A stretch of DNA of 64,000 bases from Pyrrhoderma lamaoense (taxonomy: Eukaryota > Basidiomycota > Agaricomycetes > Hymenochaetales > Hymenochaetaceae), in contig NBAZ01000019.1 of NCBI GenBank assembly GCA_002794735.1, positions 124,001-188,000 of the forward strand, read 5' to 3'. The translations under genes were made by a program, and so were the position numbers. Under the pieces are notes generated by a model, which saw only the letters and a list, made by a program, of their open reading frames with translations, was not told the DNA's origin and did not search any database. Shown piece by piece: positions 37,631-49,366 of this stretch. The first letter of the stretch is position 1. Every line of letters starts with the position of its first letter.

Positions 37631-38654
37631 ACCTCATTCTTTTCTCTGTTCTTTCATTTTACCGGCTTTGACATCGTACTTTCTCATCTTCTGTGTTCGA
37701 CCTGCTGTGATGGGTTGTTCTTTTGTGTGTCTTCTTGTCCTTGCCAACGATATTTAACGCGCTTCATGTATACATATATGTCTACCCATCCAAACATTTA
37801 TTCATGACTGAATCACCCCTACCCCTCGCGATCCCTGGGTTTTATCTGGAGCTCTTGTACAATAGGTGATATGTATTTTTCTTTCTCTCTTTTCTTCACG
37901 ACACATAGGTTTTCCCATTTTTATTGAAGCAAGACGATAGAAGAATTCCATGGACATGGCGTTTTGTCAGTGGTATACTATATTATATAGATGCACTATA
38001 TATTATGATGCTCCTTACAAGGGCTTTTATGATACATCGGGTTGAGGTTGAGAGTGAAAATGCGACTATAGTCGTGACTTTAGAGTGAATGAAGGCTGGA
38101 AGCTCCACCTACTGAAAACCGGTGGCCAAGTCAAATTTAAGCTTGAAGGGGACTTGGTGTATTACTCTGAACTTAGAATCAAACCGAAATCGCATGTATT
38201 ACTCGAGTACAGAATCCTCTGACCCGGAGATAAAGGCTTAATGAGCCCGTTGCAAGTAGAATAAAGTCACACACTCGGTCTGTATACTCCAGAAGGATAT
38301 AATAAGCTAAGAATCTGCCTTATTCATGAAATATTACGGAGTAATCACGGATCATGCGATTCTTGGGAGTTCGAGATGAAAAATAGACAAACATTTCAGC
38401 ATGTTAGCATGCTGTGGGCGCGGATTAAATTATATCGCACTGCTCCCAGTTTTATCTATATATCTACTGCGACCAATCAAAGTCGTAAAACATAATGTTA
38501 TGTGCCATGTAACAAATTATGTATATTCACCTGGGGGAAACGTATTTGTAGCTATTTACGGATTTATAAAGAAAGCGGGGTTGATTAATAAGCCCGCGTC
38601 TCGTTCACTTTGCCAGGAGTATTACCCGCTTCTCCATTTTAACATCTGATTATT
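37631..38654. other. Intergenic gap
   Basis: It holds the 3' flank of the preceding gene and the promoter of the Nudix gene. A frame at 38401-38649 has no family resemblance and is not supported. Confidence 0.4.
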
Positions 38655-40000
38655 ATGACGAGCTCACTCAAGAAACAATTAAACATCAATTTGTTAGACT
38701 TTCAGCACACACGAGTAACTGATAACCTCTCGGGAATAGATGAGGCGACTAGGTAGGCACTAGTCTCAAACCCGAACTTTGAGGTAAATTGCTAATTGAC
38801 TTTATATTGAAGATGTCTCCGTAATTTGGCGGCTTATAAAGTACCAAAATCAATGAGGGTGAAAGGACCTAGATCACGAAGTGCGGCCGTCTTAGTGGCT
38901 CTTTTCTTGGGAAGAAGCGGGGACTTGTATGTCCTTCTGAGCCAGTAAGTACTCTCGCAACTCGTGCTGAGAAAGCTATCTGTTCTAATAATATTTCTGG
39001 TAATAAAGACGATCGAAAACATTGAGGACATATGCAGGAGATACCTCTTTACCGGGTGGCAAGACTGAAGGATCTGATCGTAATGCTGAAGATACGGCGG
39101 TACGCACCCACCTCTTCATTGGGTGATGCCTTGGCTTTTAATGACATATGTATTTTAGCGTCGTGAAGCTTTCGAAGAGGTAATTCTATATTTCTCCCGC
39201 TCTATGCCTTCGAATATCTCATGGAATCTATATGATTAAGATTGGACTTAGTCTAGATAAAAGAAAAGTGCCTTTGTTGTGTATTCTCGAGCCATTCCTT
39301 GCGGGCAATCAGCTTTTGGTAACACCGTATGGGGCAAACCCTTCCTGTGATCCTTCTATGAGTACAAGTTCTCATCTCTTCTAATTAGGGTGGTAGTCTT
39401 GGTCTTAGATAAAACCTTAAGGGTGACTATACATCAAGTCTATCAAGGCACTACCTTATGACACTAACAAACATTCTAGCCAATCCTCAATGAAGCTGAA
39501 GTTGCATCACTATTTTCTCATCCGCTCAAATCCTTTATGAAAACTGAAGGCCCTCATTCTGAGGAGAATAGCGTAGTGGACGCCCCATACTACTCATATA
39601 GTGACTACCCGTGGGACAGCGGTGGGAGAAAATATCCCGTCCGTATGCACAGATTTCTGACCGGGAGAGAATCGGGAGGTATCAAGCCAATATTCGGTCT
39701 GACAGCGTAATTATACCTTCCTAACTCTCCAACGATGCGACTGTAGTCACAAATTTACTATTTAGTGCCATACTAATCCGGGTCGCTACTATTGCTTATG
39801 GACATGATCCCGATTTCGATGTTGTAGCACCTGGACAGCCATCTATGTCAGATCGAATCGATTTCGCACTTCGAAATGATCCGAAGTTTCTTAAAGCTAT
39901 ACAAGAGGAGAAGACACGAAGAAGACGCGACAAAACTTCTACTCTAGAAAATCCCTCACAATCGTTGTGGATGCCTAGAAAGCTTAGGAGTCGACTATGA
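38655..40000 (+). CDS. Nudix hydrolase, CoA-diphosphatase type
   Basis: Relatives (Pcd1, NUDT7) split CoA and its derivatives into phosphopantetheine and 3',5'-ADP, often in peroxisomes. Exon 1 is 38655-38752; an intron to 38812 joins DEATR to CLRNLAAYKVP. The Nudix box LPGGKTEGSDRNAEDTA-RREAFEE-IGL is spread over three exons; the middle one, 39159-39179, has only 21 bases and encodes the catalytic RREAFEE. The N-terminal part SRSAAVLVALF and the later EPFLAGNQLLVTPVVVLVLD are as expected in the family. The end is LWMPRKLRSRL; the last three residues (SRL) form a good PTS1 peroxisome signal. It lies tail to tail with the cyclophilin gene, 116 bases apart. No frame breaks were found. Confidence 0.88.
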
Positions 40001-40116
40001 GGTGAGGATTCTATGCCTTTACATGTTTGAAGTACAAAAATAAATTTATTATTAAATATTAGATAGAAGGGCATAAGTTACTCAGGTATAAATAATATAA
40101 CTTATAGCTTAATATT

Positions 40117-40993
40117 TTAGTTTGATGACGGTGCAGCGACATCAGTGTTATCGTTAGTGTTCGAGGAAGCTTCCTCATCAACAAGGCTAGGATCATCTGG
40201 CGAGAGTTCACCACAGTCTGTGATAACAATGTCGACAGTAGGTCTATCCTTGTAATCGACGGAAGTTTTCTCAATAAATGTGACTAGGAGTAGAATTAAG
40301 TTCTCTAGAACAATTCATTGATACAGAAAGAACCCACCTATAGACTGGCCTTTAACTACCTCACCGAATACTACGTGTCTGCCATTGAGATGTGGCGTCG
40401 GGACGGTTGTGATGAAGAATTGTGAACCATTGGTATTAGGTCCAGCGTTAGCCTTATTAAGCAAGGCAAGAGACAGTCAGCTTGGGGTTGGCAATGATTG
40501 AAGGAAGGGATGCATAGCATACCATTGATAATAGGAATGGCTTATCGTGCTTCATATCAAAGTTCTCATCATTGAATCGTAGCCCGTAAATTGATTCTCC
40601 TCCTGTCCCGTTACCTGCTGTGAAGTCGCCGCCTTGTACCATGAATCTTTATCATCACTCAATTTAGCCACACGTCAAGTGAAGACCTCAATGATAAAGG
40701 CTTACTCGTTAATCACTCTGTGGAACTTGCTACCTTTGTAAGAAAGAGGCTTTCCTAATTTCCCGACCCCTTTCTCTCCTGTGCATAAGCAACCTATGTA
40801 TAATATAAACCGTTAGCAAATCTTTTCTAGATTGAAGCCCAAAACTAAAATAATACCCACGGAAGTTCTCAGCAGTTATGGGTACGACATCATTGTAAAG
40901 ATAGAATACAATACGGCCTTTCGGTTCATCTCCCTGGCTGATGTCGAAGTACACCAGAGGATGTCGTCGTTCGACGGTGTTTTCAGTGGACAT
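40117..40993 (-). CDS. Cyclophilin (peptidyl-prolyl isomerase), CYP40-like, no TPR
   Basis: Cyclophilins catalyse cis-trans isomerisation of peptidyl-prolyl bonds. Exons in order give [45 protein letters not shown] with [53 protein letters not shown] and [14 protein letters not shown]. The active-site Arg, Phe, Gln, Phe, His pattern is present. The [16 protein letters not shown] insertion and the CGELSPDDP ending resemble cyclophilin-40, which carries TPR repeats for Hsp90; here the protein ends 24 residues later in an Asn/Ser/Asp tail and no TPR sequence follows. The start is the ATG at 40993; an upstream in-frame Met at 41014 would add seven residues. Confidence 0.92.
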
Positions 40994-41526
40994 GATTTCG
41001 TATCTCAGAGACAAAAGTGATAGTCTACTAACTGTACGCTCTGTACTCTTCCTTAAATATGATTTTATTACAAGAAATAGTGTGGCACACGGAGAAAAAA
41101 AAGAGAAACGCCAGGGAGTGCCAACTTTGCATTTCAGAGTAGTGCCCGCCCCTTGTTAGTGTTGTAATTTCCGTACTATTCGTGCCACAAAATAAAATGG
41201 GGTATTGGTAAAATAGTTTAAAAACAGAGCAAATAGTCTTTAAACAATATCGGAAGTAAGATTCGTGATACAAAATACACATAATAATGCTATGAAAACT
41301 TTGACCTCTAATCCTACAATTAGTAATAAATTGATTTCTTACGTTTAAAATTCATTATCCTACAAAAAATCCTTTCCTCAATATAAAAAAAGAAAGTATC
41401 TGTCACAGACAGACAGAGAGCAAGATAAAAACGTTCCGATCCATATGCTGACGGATAAATAGACAAAGAAAGAGAAAGAAAAAAGAAAAAAAGAAGAAAC
41501 AAAGAAAAAGGTCAGGACCGACTTCT
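40994..41526. other. Intergenic gap
   Basis: It contains the cyclophilin promoter and the 3' flank of the minus-strand gene at 41527. An A/G-rich run lies at 41460-41515. No gene is seen. Confidence 0.4.
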
Positions 41527-42822
41527 TCACTTCTTGACCAACTGTCCGTTTACAGGCAAGGCATGCATTTCTCCCTCAGCTGGTTTGCTCTGGTCACCCA
41601 TAGCTTTTAAAGCTTGACCAAGACCGACTGCGACAGCGCCAACAGTCTGGGCCGCATGCCCAGTTAATAGCACGCCTGCAGCACCACCTGCTCCTGCTCC
41701 AATAGCTGGTATCGAAGCGAGGGTAGCGGGAATAGCGCCAACGGTAATAAGAATAGCCGATAATGCTGACATCGTACGTGTATTATCAGCTGTGAGGAAA
41801 TCGAGTGCGCTACATGCGTTAAGAAGCCAGCTCGGGACTGAAGCGGTTGCGGATGCTGTCACTACAGCAGGGATGGGCGACGGGGAGTCTGAGATAATTA
41901 AAAAAAATTAAGATAAAGAGTTAGAGATCAATGATTAAGGAGAAGAAACGTGACGAAAATAGAAGACATAAGGAACAATCTTGTGATGAACCAAGACGTC
42001 ATGATCGAGGGGATTTTTTCATCCTCTTTTTTGTATAGACTGAGATACATACCATCCGGAGCCGTAGTTCTCGCTAGGACGAGTTTTTCAACTTTTTCAT
42101 TTACATTTTTGTTCTTGTCATTATGTACGACGACGTCTTTTTCCTCGTTTCTACCCATGATCCACCAAGAGCCTTGCTTCTTTGGAACTGGCCTGCCGTT
42201 TGCAAATCTATCTTGAGTTGTTTGAGCCGCTGGTGGTGAAGCCGATTGCTTCTCAGGAACTGGCATCGTCTTTGATTTCGGACCTGGAGAGCCCCCTACT
42301 AACAAAACAAACAAGAACAGGAGGGAAAAGGTGATAATGAGCATCAACATCATCAAACCACTGAAGAAAGAGAGAGAAAGAGAGAAGTCCAGAAGTCCTC
42401 ATCCAAACAACACAACAGACCAAGAAAACCACCATAAAGACAAAATGAAGTTATTACGTACAACCAAGGTTCTGCACTGCAATCTTAAACTTGCGCCAGT
42501 TCCACACATGTTTGTCACCCGTCATCTGTTGCATGACCTTTCCAAGTTCGTCAAGTCTCGCACGAGGCGTTGCAGCCATATAATGGCGTCCGACGCGATA
42601 CCAATAGTCTTTCGGCACCTTGCGTTCTTTACATCCCGCTTTCACTGCTATAAGCCACGCGACGGGATCTTCGAATTCATTCTCGTTCTTTGTTTTCTGT
42701 TTGAGCGAGAAGAATGAAGTTGATACGGTTCCAACGAAGATGGGAGGAGACGTCCAAGATTCATAGAGTGCTTGAAGGTCAAAAGGTTTAATACGTAGAG
42801 CGTCGAGTACTGTCGAAGTCAT
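41527..42822 (-). CDS. Hypothetical protein with C-terminal Gly/Ala membrane segments
   Basis: I do not recognise a named family. Exon 1 (from 42822) encodes a compact region with DPVAWLIAVKAGCKERKVP, YWYRVGRHYM, RLDELGKVMQQMTGD and WNWRKFKIAVQNLG. A middle exon (about 42298-42055) is Pro/Lys-rich with PVPKKQGSWWIMGRNEEKD. The last exon (to 41527) has hydrophobic Gly/Ala-rich segments (SAILITVGAIPATLASIPAIGAGAGGAAGVLLTG) that may cross a membrane, and ends LPVNGQLVKK. The polypyrimidine tracts before the acceptors support the exon order, but the exact joints around 42300 and 41890 are uncertain. The three parts could belong to two genes; I favour one. Confidence 0.55.
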
Positions 42823-44428
42823 GTTGGCTTTAGAAAGAAAATGCTGGTGGTTTATGAAGAAAGATCAGAGTCAACAATATGCGTTCGAACCGATGATAAA
42901 GATCGAATAGAACAAGATGAGATAAATCTTCTGAGAGAAACGAACAAAAAGCAAACGAAAAGTTCGTGATGAGTGGATTGTGTGTTTGTTGATAGTGGTT
43001 TGAAAAGACGAAAGAGAGACGGAAAAGGGTTTGCCAACATACGAATTTATGTACTGTTCGTGGCTTCGGATAATCGTTATTATCTCACGCCTCGTGTTTG
43101 TGTCATGTTTGGTTTCTAAACCAACTCGCGCATTACAGGAAAGAAAAATCAAAGATTGCCGATTAAGGGGACAACGACCGGTCTCCCGTCCTCCCCCTTG
43201 CTGCCTCAAGGACAAGTGTCTTCAAGTATTAAACATGCTCGAGAACCCTTTCATGATACATGTTTACATCGGAAGAGGCGTTACTGTAACAAGCCAATTT
43301 CCGAGGGCCTTCTAGCACTGCTTCTTCTTAGACAATCTCTAAGCATAAGCGGAAGACCCCATATGCCATTTTTCCTTGAGATTTTGAGTAAGCATTAATT
43401 GGCTCGTCAACCATGGAAACTCATCTGTTATATGATGAACGATTATCACTTACCTTATATTTTACCTATCGCTTGTTAGCGAACGAACCACGAGGCATAA
43501 TCACGGAGTGTTCAGGATCAGTAGCGATATCACAACGTGATATAAGAGACCAGACATGACTTGTATGGTGGACCCAGCCCTTGAACGTTCAAGTTTATGA
43601 TCCCTCTATATGGTATAGTAAGATATTTAGTGAATAATCGATTGTAAGAGGTCACAAGAAACAAAGGTATTACTATCATCTCTTCCTTTTCACGCTATCA
43701 CATTATCAAGTAAAAAGGAAGTCCCAATGACCACTAGCGAGTTTGAGCGTGCCTACAAACGCATGTATAACCGACTTACTACCACTCTAATTCTCACATC
43801 CTATCGAAGAAGTTATATCGTTAGCCTGACTTGTAACGATCACAAGAACATCTTCAACCATGGATCTTCTGATCAATCCGAAGTATTAGAATAAGGGGGG
43901 GAGATTGAAAGATCGATAGACATCTACCCGCAATAACCAATAACCAATCTTTATATATAAACCGTTCCTCTTTAGCTCCGAACTTCCTAAATTGATTGAC
44001 ATGATCATTCCTGAAAGATATATATTGATATTGACATTGGAACCGGAGCGACAATGATCTAGATAAAATTAGCCATACACAATATTCTTTTGATATGTGC
44101 AAAAAAAAATGAAATTAAATGCTTCCGGAAAGGAGAATCATTGAGTGTGAAAAAAAAGTCAATGTGATACAAAGCTCCTTCCTACTTAAATTTAAATTTC
44201 TCCACCTGTAGAAAAGAAATGATTTAAAGCAAGGGAATAATTTATTATAACATCTTCTCTAGACCATTGAAGAGATTAATATGCATAGCTAAATGCAATC
44301 ACGAGAGACAATACAATGAGAGATATATGATAAGTCCAAAAGCAAGAAAAAATAGAAGAGATATCAACAGTTGGGGTAAAGGAATACTAAAAGAAAAGAT
44401 AAAAAAGATTAAAAGATCTAAAAACAAC
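42823..44428. other. Intergenic gap, 1.6 kb
   Basis: It lies between two minus-strand genes. Short plus-strand frames at 43031-43398 have no motif. No repeats or mobile-element ends were noticed. The right end is A-rich and probably the 3' flank of the transporter. Confidence 0.45.
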
Positions 44429-45798
44429 CTATGAACCAGTCATCCTTCTTCGTTGTTTTTCTTGATATTCAACACTTGCATACCACGCTCCACCAACCAG
44501 AGTCAACACGATGCCAAGTGCGTTAACAGGGGTAATCGTCAAATTGAACAGGAATACGGCGAAAAGGATCGTAAGCACTTGCTTAACGTTCGCTGCGACA
44601 GTTATGCTTAATGCTCCAACTTTCTTGTTAGCAGTAAAGCTGACAACGTTAAGAGCAAAAGCGAGGAAACCGTTGGTTGCGAGTGCTGCGGCACGCAACA
44701 AGGTCATATCATGTGCAGATGCTATCCGAACACGATCGAGCTCTCCAGAGAGATGTGCAACAAAAACACATTGTATGAAAGCAAGAGGGCACATCCTAGA
44801 CAGAAGATCCAGCGGATGTAGTTGAAGACGCACACGTGGTAACCCGATGAAATTGGTTGACAAGTTGTTCGGGAGCGGAGATTGAAGAACATTCGTAAAG
44901 ACGGTTTTGAGAGCAGCAAGGAAGGTACCGAAGAGAGTGAGAGTGAGACCCCAATTCGTAAAATAGTAATCACCAAAGGTTCTAAAAATTAACAACAGAA
45001 TCAACAAAACAAGAACTGCAAATGAGCACCGAGGAAGAGCCCCCGTTGTGGCTGGGAGTGTACGTACGCAAATCCAACGCCTGCAATCACGGGTAAGAGA
45101 GAGATCATCTTCTTCGCGGAGTATCTCGTATGAAGAAAGAGATAGGAGATCGCCATAACGAATATGGGTGTTGCAGCACGAACGACTTGATGGAACTACG
45201 GGGTCCAGGTCAGGGGTAATTAATGGTTCAGCCAACCAAAAATAAAGAGAAGAAGATCTGCACTTACTGGGACAGTAACCAACCCAAGGCTAAGATTACT
45301 CACAGCGATGTTCACGGTATATAATACGCTAAACGCTACGAGAACCACATTCTCTGATGCCGTGAGTGCTCGAGGCTCAAATATGCCTCGCTCCTGCAAG
45401 ACATACCCGCCGATACTCCCACATAGTGCGTGCAACGCAGTCAAGGTATATGGAAATGGGAATCTTACGAGGACGAACTTATTATAAAGAGTTAAGGAAA
45501 GATTGGTGAGGAAATATATCGCAAGCCATGATATTTGGGAGCGAGTAGCTGCTGTTATAGCTGTTGATGGTGTCGTTGAACAGGGCGCTGTGGTGGACGC
45601 CGTCGAGACGCGTGTATGTCGTGATCTATCGGGGATTTCTTCTAGAATTCCCTTCGAGGTATAGTATCCATTCTTTAGTGGCACTTCATCCTGGACGTCA
45701 AGGTTAACTTGGGACTCTATCATCGATACTGACGTAGAAGGTAGTGCCATTGTAGTAGACGACCAGGATATGAGAACATCACGGAAACCTCGATTCAT
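44429..45798 (-). CDS. TPT/DMT-family transporter, nucleotide-sugar or triose-phosphate type
   Basis: These carriers move nucleotide sugars or phosphorylated compounds across Golgi, ER or organelle membranes. The N-terminus is a Ser/Thr-rich cytosolic tail; then come about ten hydrophobic segments. Seen: NLSLTLYNKFVL in the first segment, FPFPYTLTALHALCGS, ENVVLVAFSVLYTVNIAVSNLSL, then after an in-frame intron FHQVVRAATPIFVMAISYLF, GDYYFTNWGLTLTLFGTFLAALKTVFTN (the Lys-Thr of the family), and near the end ALSITVAANVKQVLTILFAVF and the closing segment. All exons joined in frame. The start at 45798 is the first ATG; the Met at 45750 is an alternative. The substrate cannot be assigned; the family includes yeast Sly41 and plastid TPT relatives. 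Confidence 0.88.
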
Positions 45799-47463
45799 GG
45801 ATCTATTCTTGTTTCAATTGTAGCCTTTGTTTTGGAAAGGGAAGGAAGATGATCGAGGAGGTTCTAGATAGTATTTCTTAATTCTCCATTCGATTGCTTG
45901 TGTCTACAGAACGGTGTGGGTGAGACCGTAAAGCCGTCGTTGTAAAAGGTTGGGTGGAAAGCAGTGGGCGTTGTCGTTACGGAGCGCGGTGGCCGCGTGT
46001 ATAAATTCTATATGAGCCCCCCTCATATATGATATCGCCGAATATTATATCCCGCACTTCAACCCTCACCTTTTCCCGCACTCTAAAAGCGCCATACCGG
46101 TTCCTTATAGATATGTCAAAATTTATGTTTTGAATGCTGATAAGGCTATTAACTGTCCGACAGGAACGTTCTTTTGATCATTGTATTGAGTACATGTGAG
46201 TCTCGTACATTCTTCTGCTCCAATTTTTACATACCATTCCTATAACTCACTGCTTGTAATGATAAATCATCAAAGAATGCTAACGTTGTATCGTAATTCT
46301 ATTACTATATATAACTAGGCACTTTGAGATGGATCGTTGTTCATCACTTATCTCGCCGCAATCGAGGCATCGCCAAGCTTACCAAAGCGTTCCCCTCGTT
46401 TGCAACCAAGTCCACATGAAAGATGTCTGAGTATCTATGATATCGATTTCCTCACATTTATTCCAAGAAATGGAAGATGGCTAGTGTCCTTCCGGCTACG
46501 AAGCAAAAAGCAAGAAGGAACTCTAGTAAGTAGGTCCCAAGATCCACGGGTTTAGAACGATGACAAGACGGCATGTCGTAAACGCAACAATCGTTTCGTC
46601 TCGACGTCGCTCGTAAACTCAACCGAGATGTTCCTATACTGATGTAATCAGATACGATGGTGGGACCATAATCTCTTTCGCTGAATGAATTACTCTTTGA
46701 AGTTATTTTTCGAGTCTGATGTTTTGAAATTGTGGTGTTTTGCCCTTATTTGGATTCAATGTTCCGATTTCACCTTGCGCTCAATGCCAAGCCCAGCTCT
46801 TGATGCTCGTAGCTCGGCGCTTGTAATAAGTGGTCAAGCATCCCTGAATTAAAGCACTGAATGTGTAATCGTTTCTGCGTCTTCGTCTATATAATCTGAT
46901 GATTGGATCGTAGCTTGAGCGTGTTCAATTACGGTATGTTGAGAGAAAGTCGACCACCTCATTACACACACTCATACTAGGCTATTTCACCCTCAGAGAG
47001 CATCCATCTATTGGACTCATTTTATTTAACTTTATTGAGCTAACATTGCCTAGCCTGTACAAAGTACACACATGAAGAAAAGGTAGCTTATGAAACTCGG
47101 CGGGAGTAATAATTATTAATGACCTCGTAGCGGGCGACGATCCCCGCCATGCGCGAATCACCACGGTTATGGCTCCGATCAAAAGGCTGGAGGTCCCGAA
47201 AGGGGTCAGCCCGAACTCGCGGCCTGATCCGTTTCGCGCTTGGGCTCTAGTTGCCCGCCAAAACATAAGTGTCAGGTGCGCATTTCCTAGTCCAAGTTTG
47301 CAGCACATGCAAAATTATAAATACTTATTCAATTTCATCCTCTCATTTTTTTTTCTCCCTCAGTGCATCTCGTCTTGCCTCTTTTTCTCCAATACCCTCC
47401 ACCCCCACACTCATTTTTGGTTTCGAAACATCGATATACTTTTTTCAGATTCTTTCTATAATC
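45799..47463. other. Divergent intergenic region
   Basis: It holds promoters of the transporter (-) and the lectin gene (+). A small inverted repeat (ATATGAG, C-run, CTCATAT) lies at about 46010-46030. A GC-rich island covers about 47115-47275, then AT- and pyrimidine-rich DNA follows. No gene is supported; the frame at 46337-46555 has no motif. Confidence 0.45.
47316..47460 (+). promoter_or_regulatory. Core promoter and leader of the lectin gene
   Basis: TATAAATA lies at 47316-47323, then a long C/T-rich stretch follows (TTTTTTTTTCTCCCTC, CCTCCACCCCCACACTC) up to the ATG at 47464. A sharp TATA box followed by a pyrimidine tract is typical of strongly expressed fungal genes. Confidence 0.6.
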
Positions 47464-48867
47464 ATGATTTCAACTCGTTTCGTCTTGCTTCACTCCTCGT
47501 CGCTGCCACTGCGGTCAGCGCTCAGACCCCTGCATATCTCTCTCCTGTTGCCCTTGAGCCTGGTAACAATGCTGGAAAATGTCTGACAGCTTCAAGCAAC
47601 TCCAATGGTGCTCCTGTTACTATTCAGTCGTGCACTGGGGCTGAATCTCAACAATGGACCTTTGATGGAGGGTCGGTCAAGCTATTCAGCAACTCCAAGT
47701 GTCTCGATGTCATCAACGGCTCAGATGTAGACGGTGCCAAGCTCCAGATCTGGGACTGTTCAAATAACGGTAACCCCAACCAACAGTTTTACTATACGGG
47801 TGACTTCCGGTACGTGCGCGCCCAGTGGATCTTCATCAAAGTTCTAGCCTGTTAATCTTACGTGAAATGCTTCTTTTTAACATTGTTTACTAGCCTCGCA
47901 TGGACTAACCACGGAAAGTGCGTAGATCTTACGGATGGATCCCTGTCGGATGGAAATCAGGTACAAGTATGGTCATGCTCTGGTGGAAATGCCAACCAAG
48001 TCTGGAATACCGGATACTATGTCAATTCGCTCCCAGATAAATCAGAGAACGGACAGTCGGGGACCAACAGTTGTGGAACAGGCAACTCTCAGGATTCTCA
48101 GTGCCAAACGGCGTGGATCAATGACGTAGACGACTTCTGTCTTTGGGCTCCTCCCAGTGTCGGCTCGATCGGGGATACCGAACGCATTGAAGTCGCGTGG
48201 TGTACAAAGAGCGGTCGTGGTACCCGCGTGATCCCCGATGGAACTCTTCAAGGTGTTCACTTTGTTAAGACCCCCGACTACGTCCAGGTCACAGGTGTAG
48301 GTGACTTTACCAAGATCAACGTCCCGAACGGAGACGAAGGTGGTGAGGTAAGGACATTGTTCGCCTTTCGAAACACAAAACTCAGGTGACTAAATAACTT
48401 TATTTGATATAAATTTGATCCCCTCCCTGCTCGATAGCTTGACCCTCATGGTGCAGATGGAAATGGAAACCCAATTGGTGGACTCGTGTTCGGAAACACG
48501 TTTGGCACAGGACTTCAATATCATGAATGGACATCGTTCATCTCTTACAACGAGTTTTGCTTCAGGGCATGTGTAGGCCCGAACGCGGCACGTAACTGTC
48601 AGCACATTTACGATGTTATGGGTTGTTACTGGAACATGCCCGCCAACTATGATGCTGGAGTATTTGAGAGCTTGTGATGCTGATGACGACGAACCGATGG
48701 GTGTTTATGGTACTTCTACTTGGTACCAGGGTGTCAGCCCTACTCCGGACCCGCACCCCGCTGCATCGTCATCCAACTGCCGCACAGTACCTACAGTATC
48801 AGTCAGCCCTCTGAAGAAGAAACGTGCTTTTGAGACTGTCACTGCTATCCCGACCCCTACCCTTTAG
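47464..48867 (+). CDS. Secreted ricin-B-type (beta-trefoil) lectin-like protein
   Basis: The protein should be secreted and bind carbohydrate. After a signal peptide (LASLLVAATAVSAQ) come ricin-B-type repeats with QxW-like motifs: SQQWTFDGG, PNQQFYYTG and, after an intron, NQVWNTGYYV, each preceded by Cys-rich CLDVIN or CVDLTDG strands; this is the CBM13 / beta-trefoil pattern of sugar-binding modules. A second half with many Cys (CQTAWINDVDDFC, FCFRACVGPNAARNC, MGCYWNMPANYD) and a Ser/Pro end follows, as in secreted Agaricomycete proteins of this kind. No toxin or enzyme domain is seen. Two frame breaks: TTT at 47468-47470 puts the ATG one base out of frame with the signal peptide, and TT at 48672-48673 separates the last part by one extra base. 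Confidence 0.8.
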
Positions 48868-49366
48868 GTAAATCTCTTTACGAACTTTCACGTAACGGAC
48901 AATCATATAGCACTTGGCATAACCCACAAAAAATACCCTCTCTTTCATTCTTTCTTGGACTGCTTCGCGAACAAGCATGTTTATCTTTCTTCTTTGGTTT
49001 AATCTTGTGACTGTTAAGACGGACAGTAGTATATTATATAGGTGTTAATTGCCATAATGTTTCAATAAGAAGAGGAGAAGAGAAGAGTTGACTGTACCGC
49101 AATAATACCATTTTAAAAATTAAAAATTATGTACGCATGTGGATGAAGAAGTGCTGTGCTGTATGCGTTCCGAGAATATGGTTTGATTTATTTCCAAATT
49201 TGGATAGGGTGGCGCAGCCGCTTCTCGTGACTGCCAATATAATAGTGGATAACTTGCTCCTCTTCCTCTTCCTTGTTCCTCTGGTCTGGTCAACGCCAGC
49301 ACCGTGTCCGCTTCACGCTGTTAAACACGACATCGACAACGCCTTTCTACTTGATCTACGCGAGTT
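48868..49366. promoter_or_regulatory. Intergenic: lectin 3' flank and phosphatase promoter
   Basis: The left half is T-rich and fits the lectin 3' UTR. The phosphatase start follows at 49367. I see nothing else. Confidence 0.4.

Noticed and set aside
47464..48867. Toxin gene because of the ricin-B-type fold
   Set aside because: Only the sugar-binding module type is present; no catalytic toxin domain is seen, and such lectin-like secreted proteins are common in fungi.
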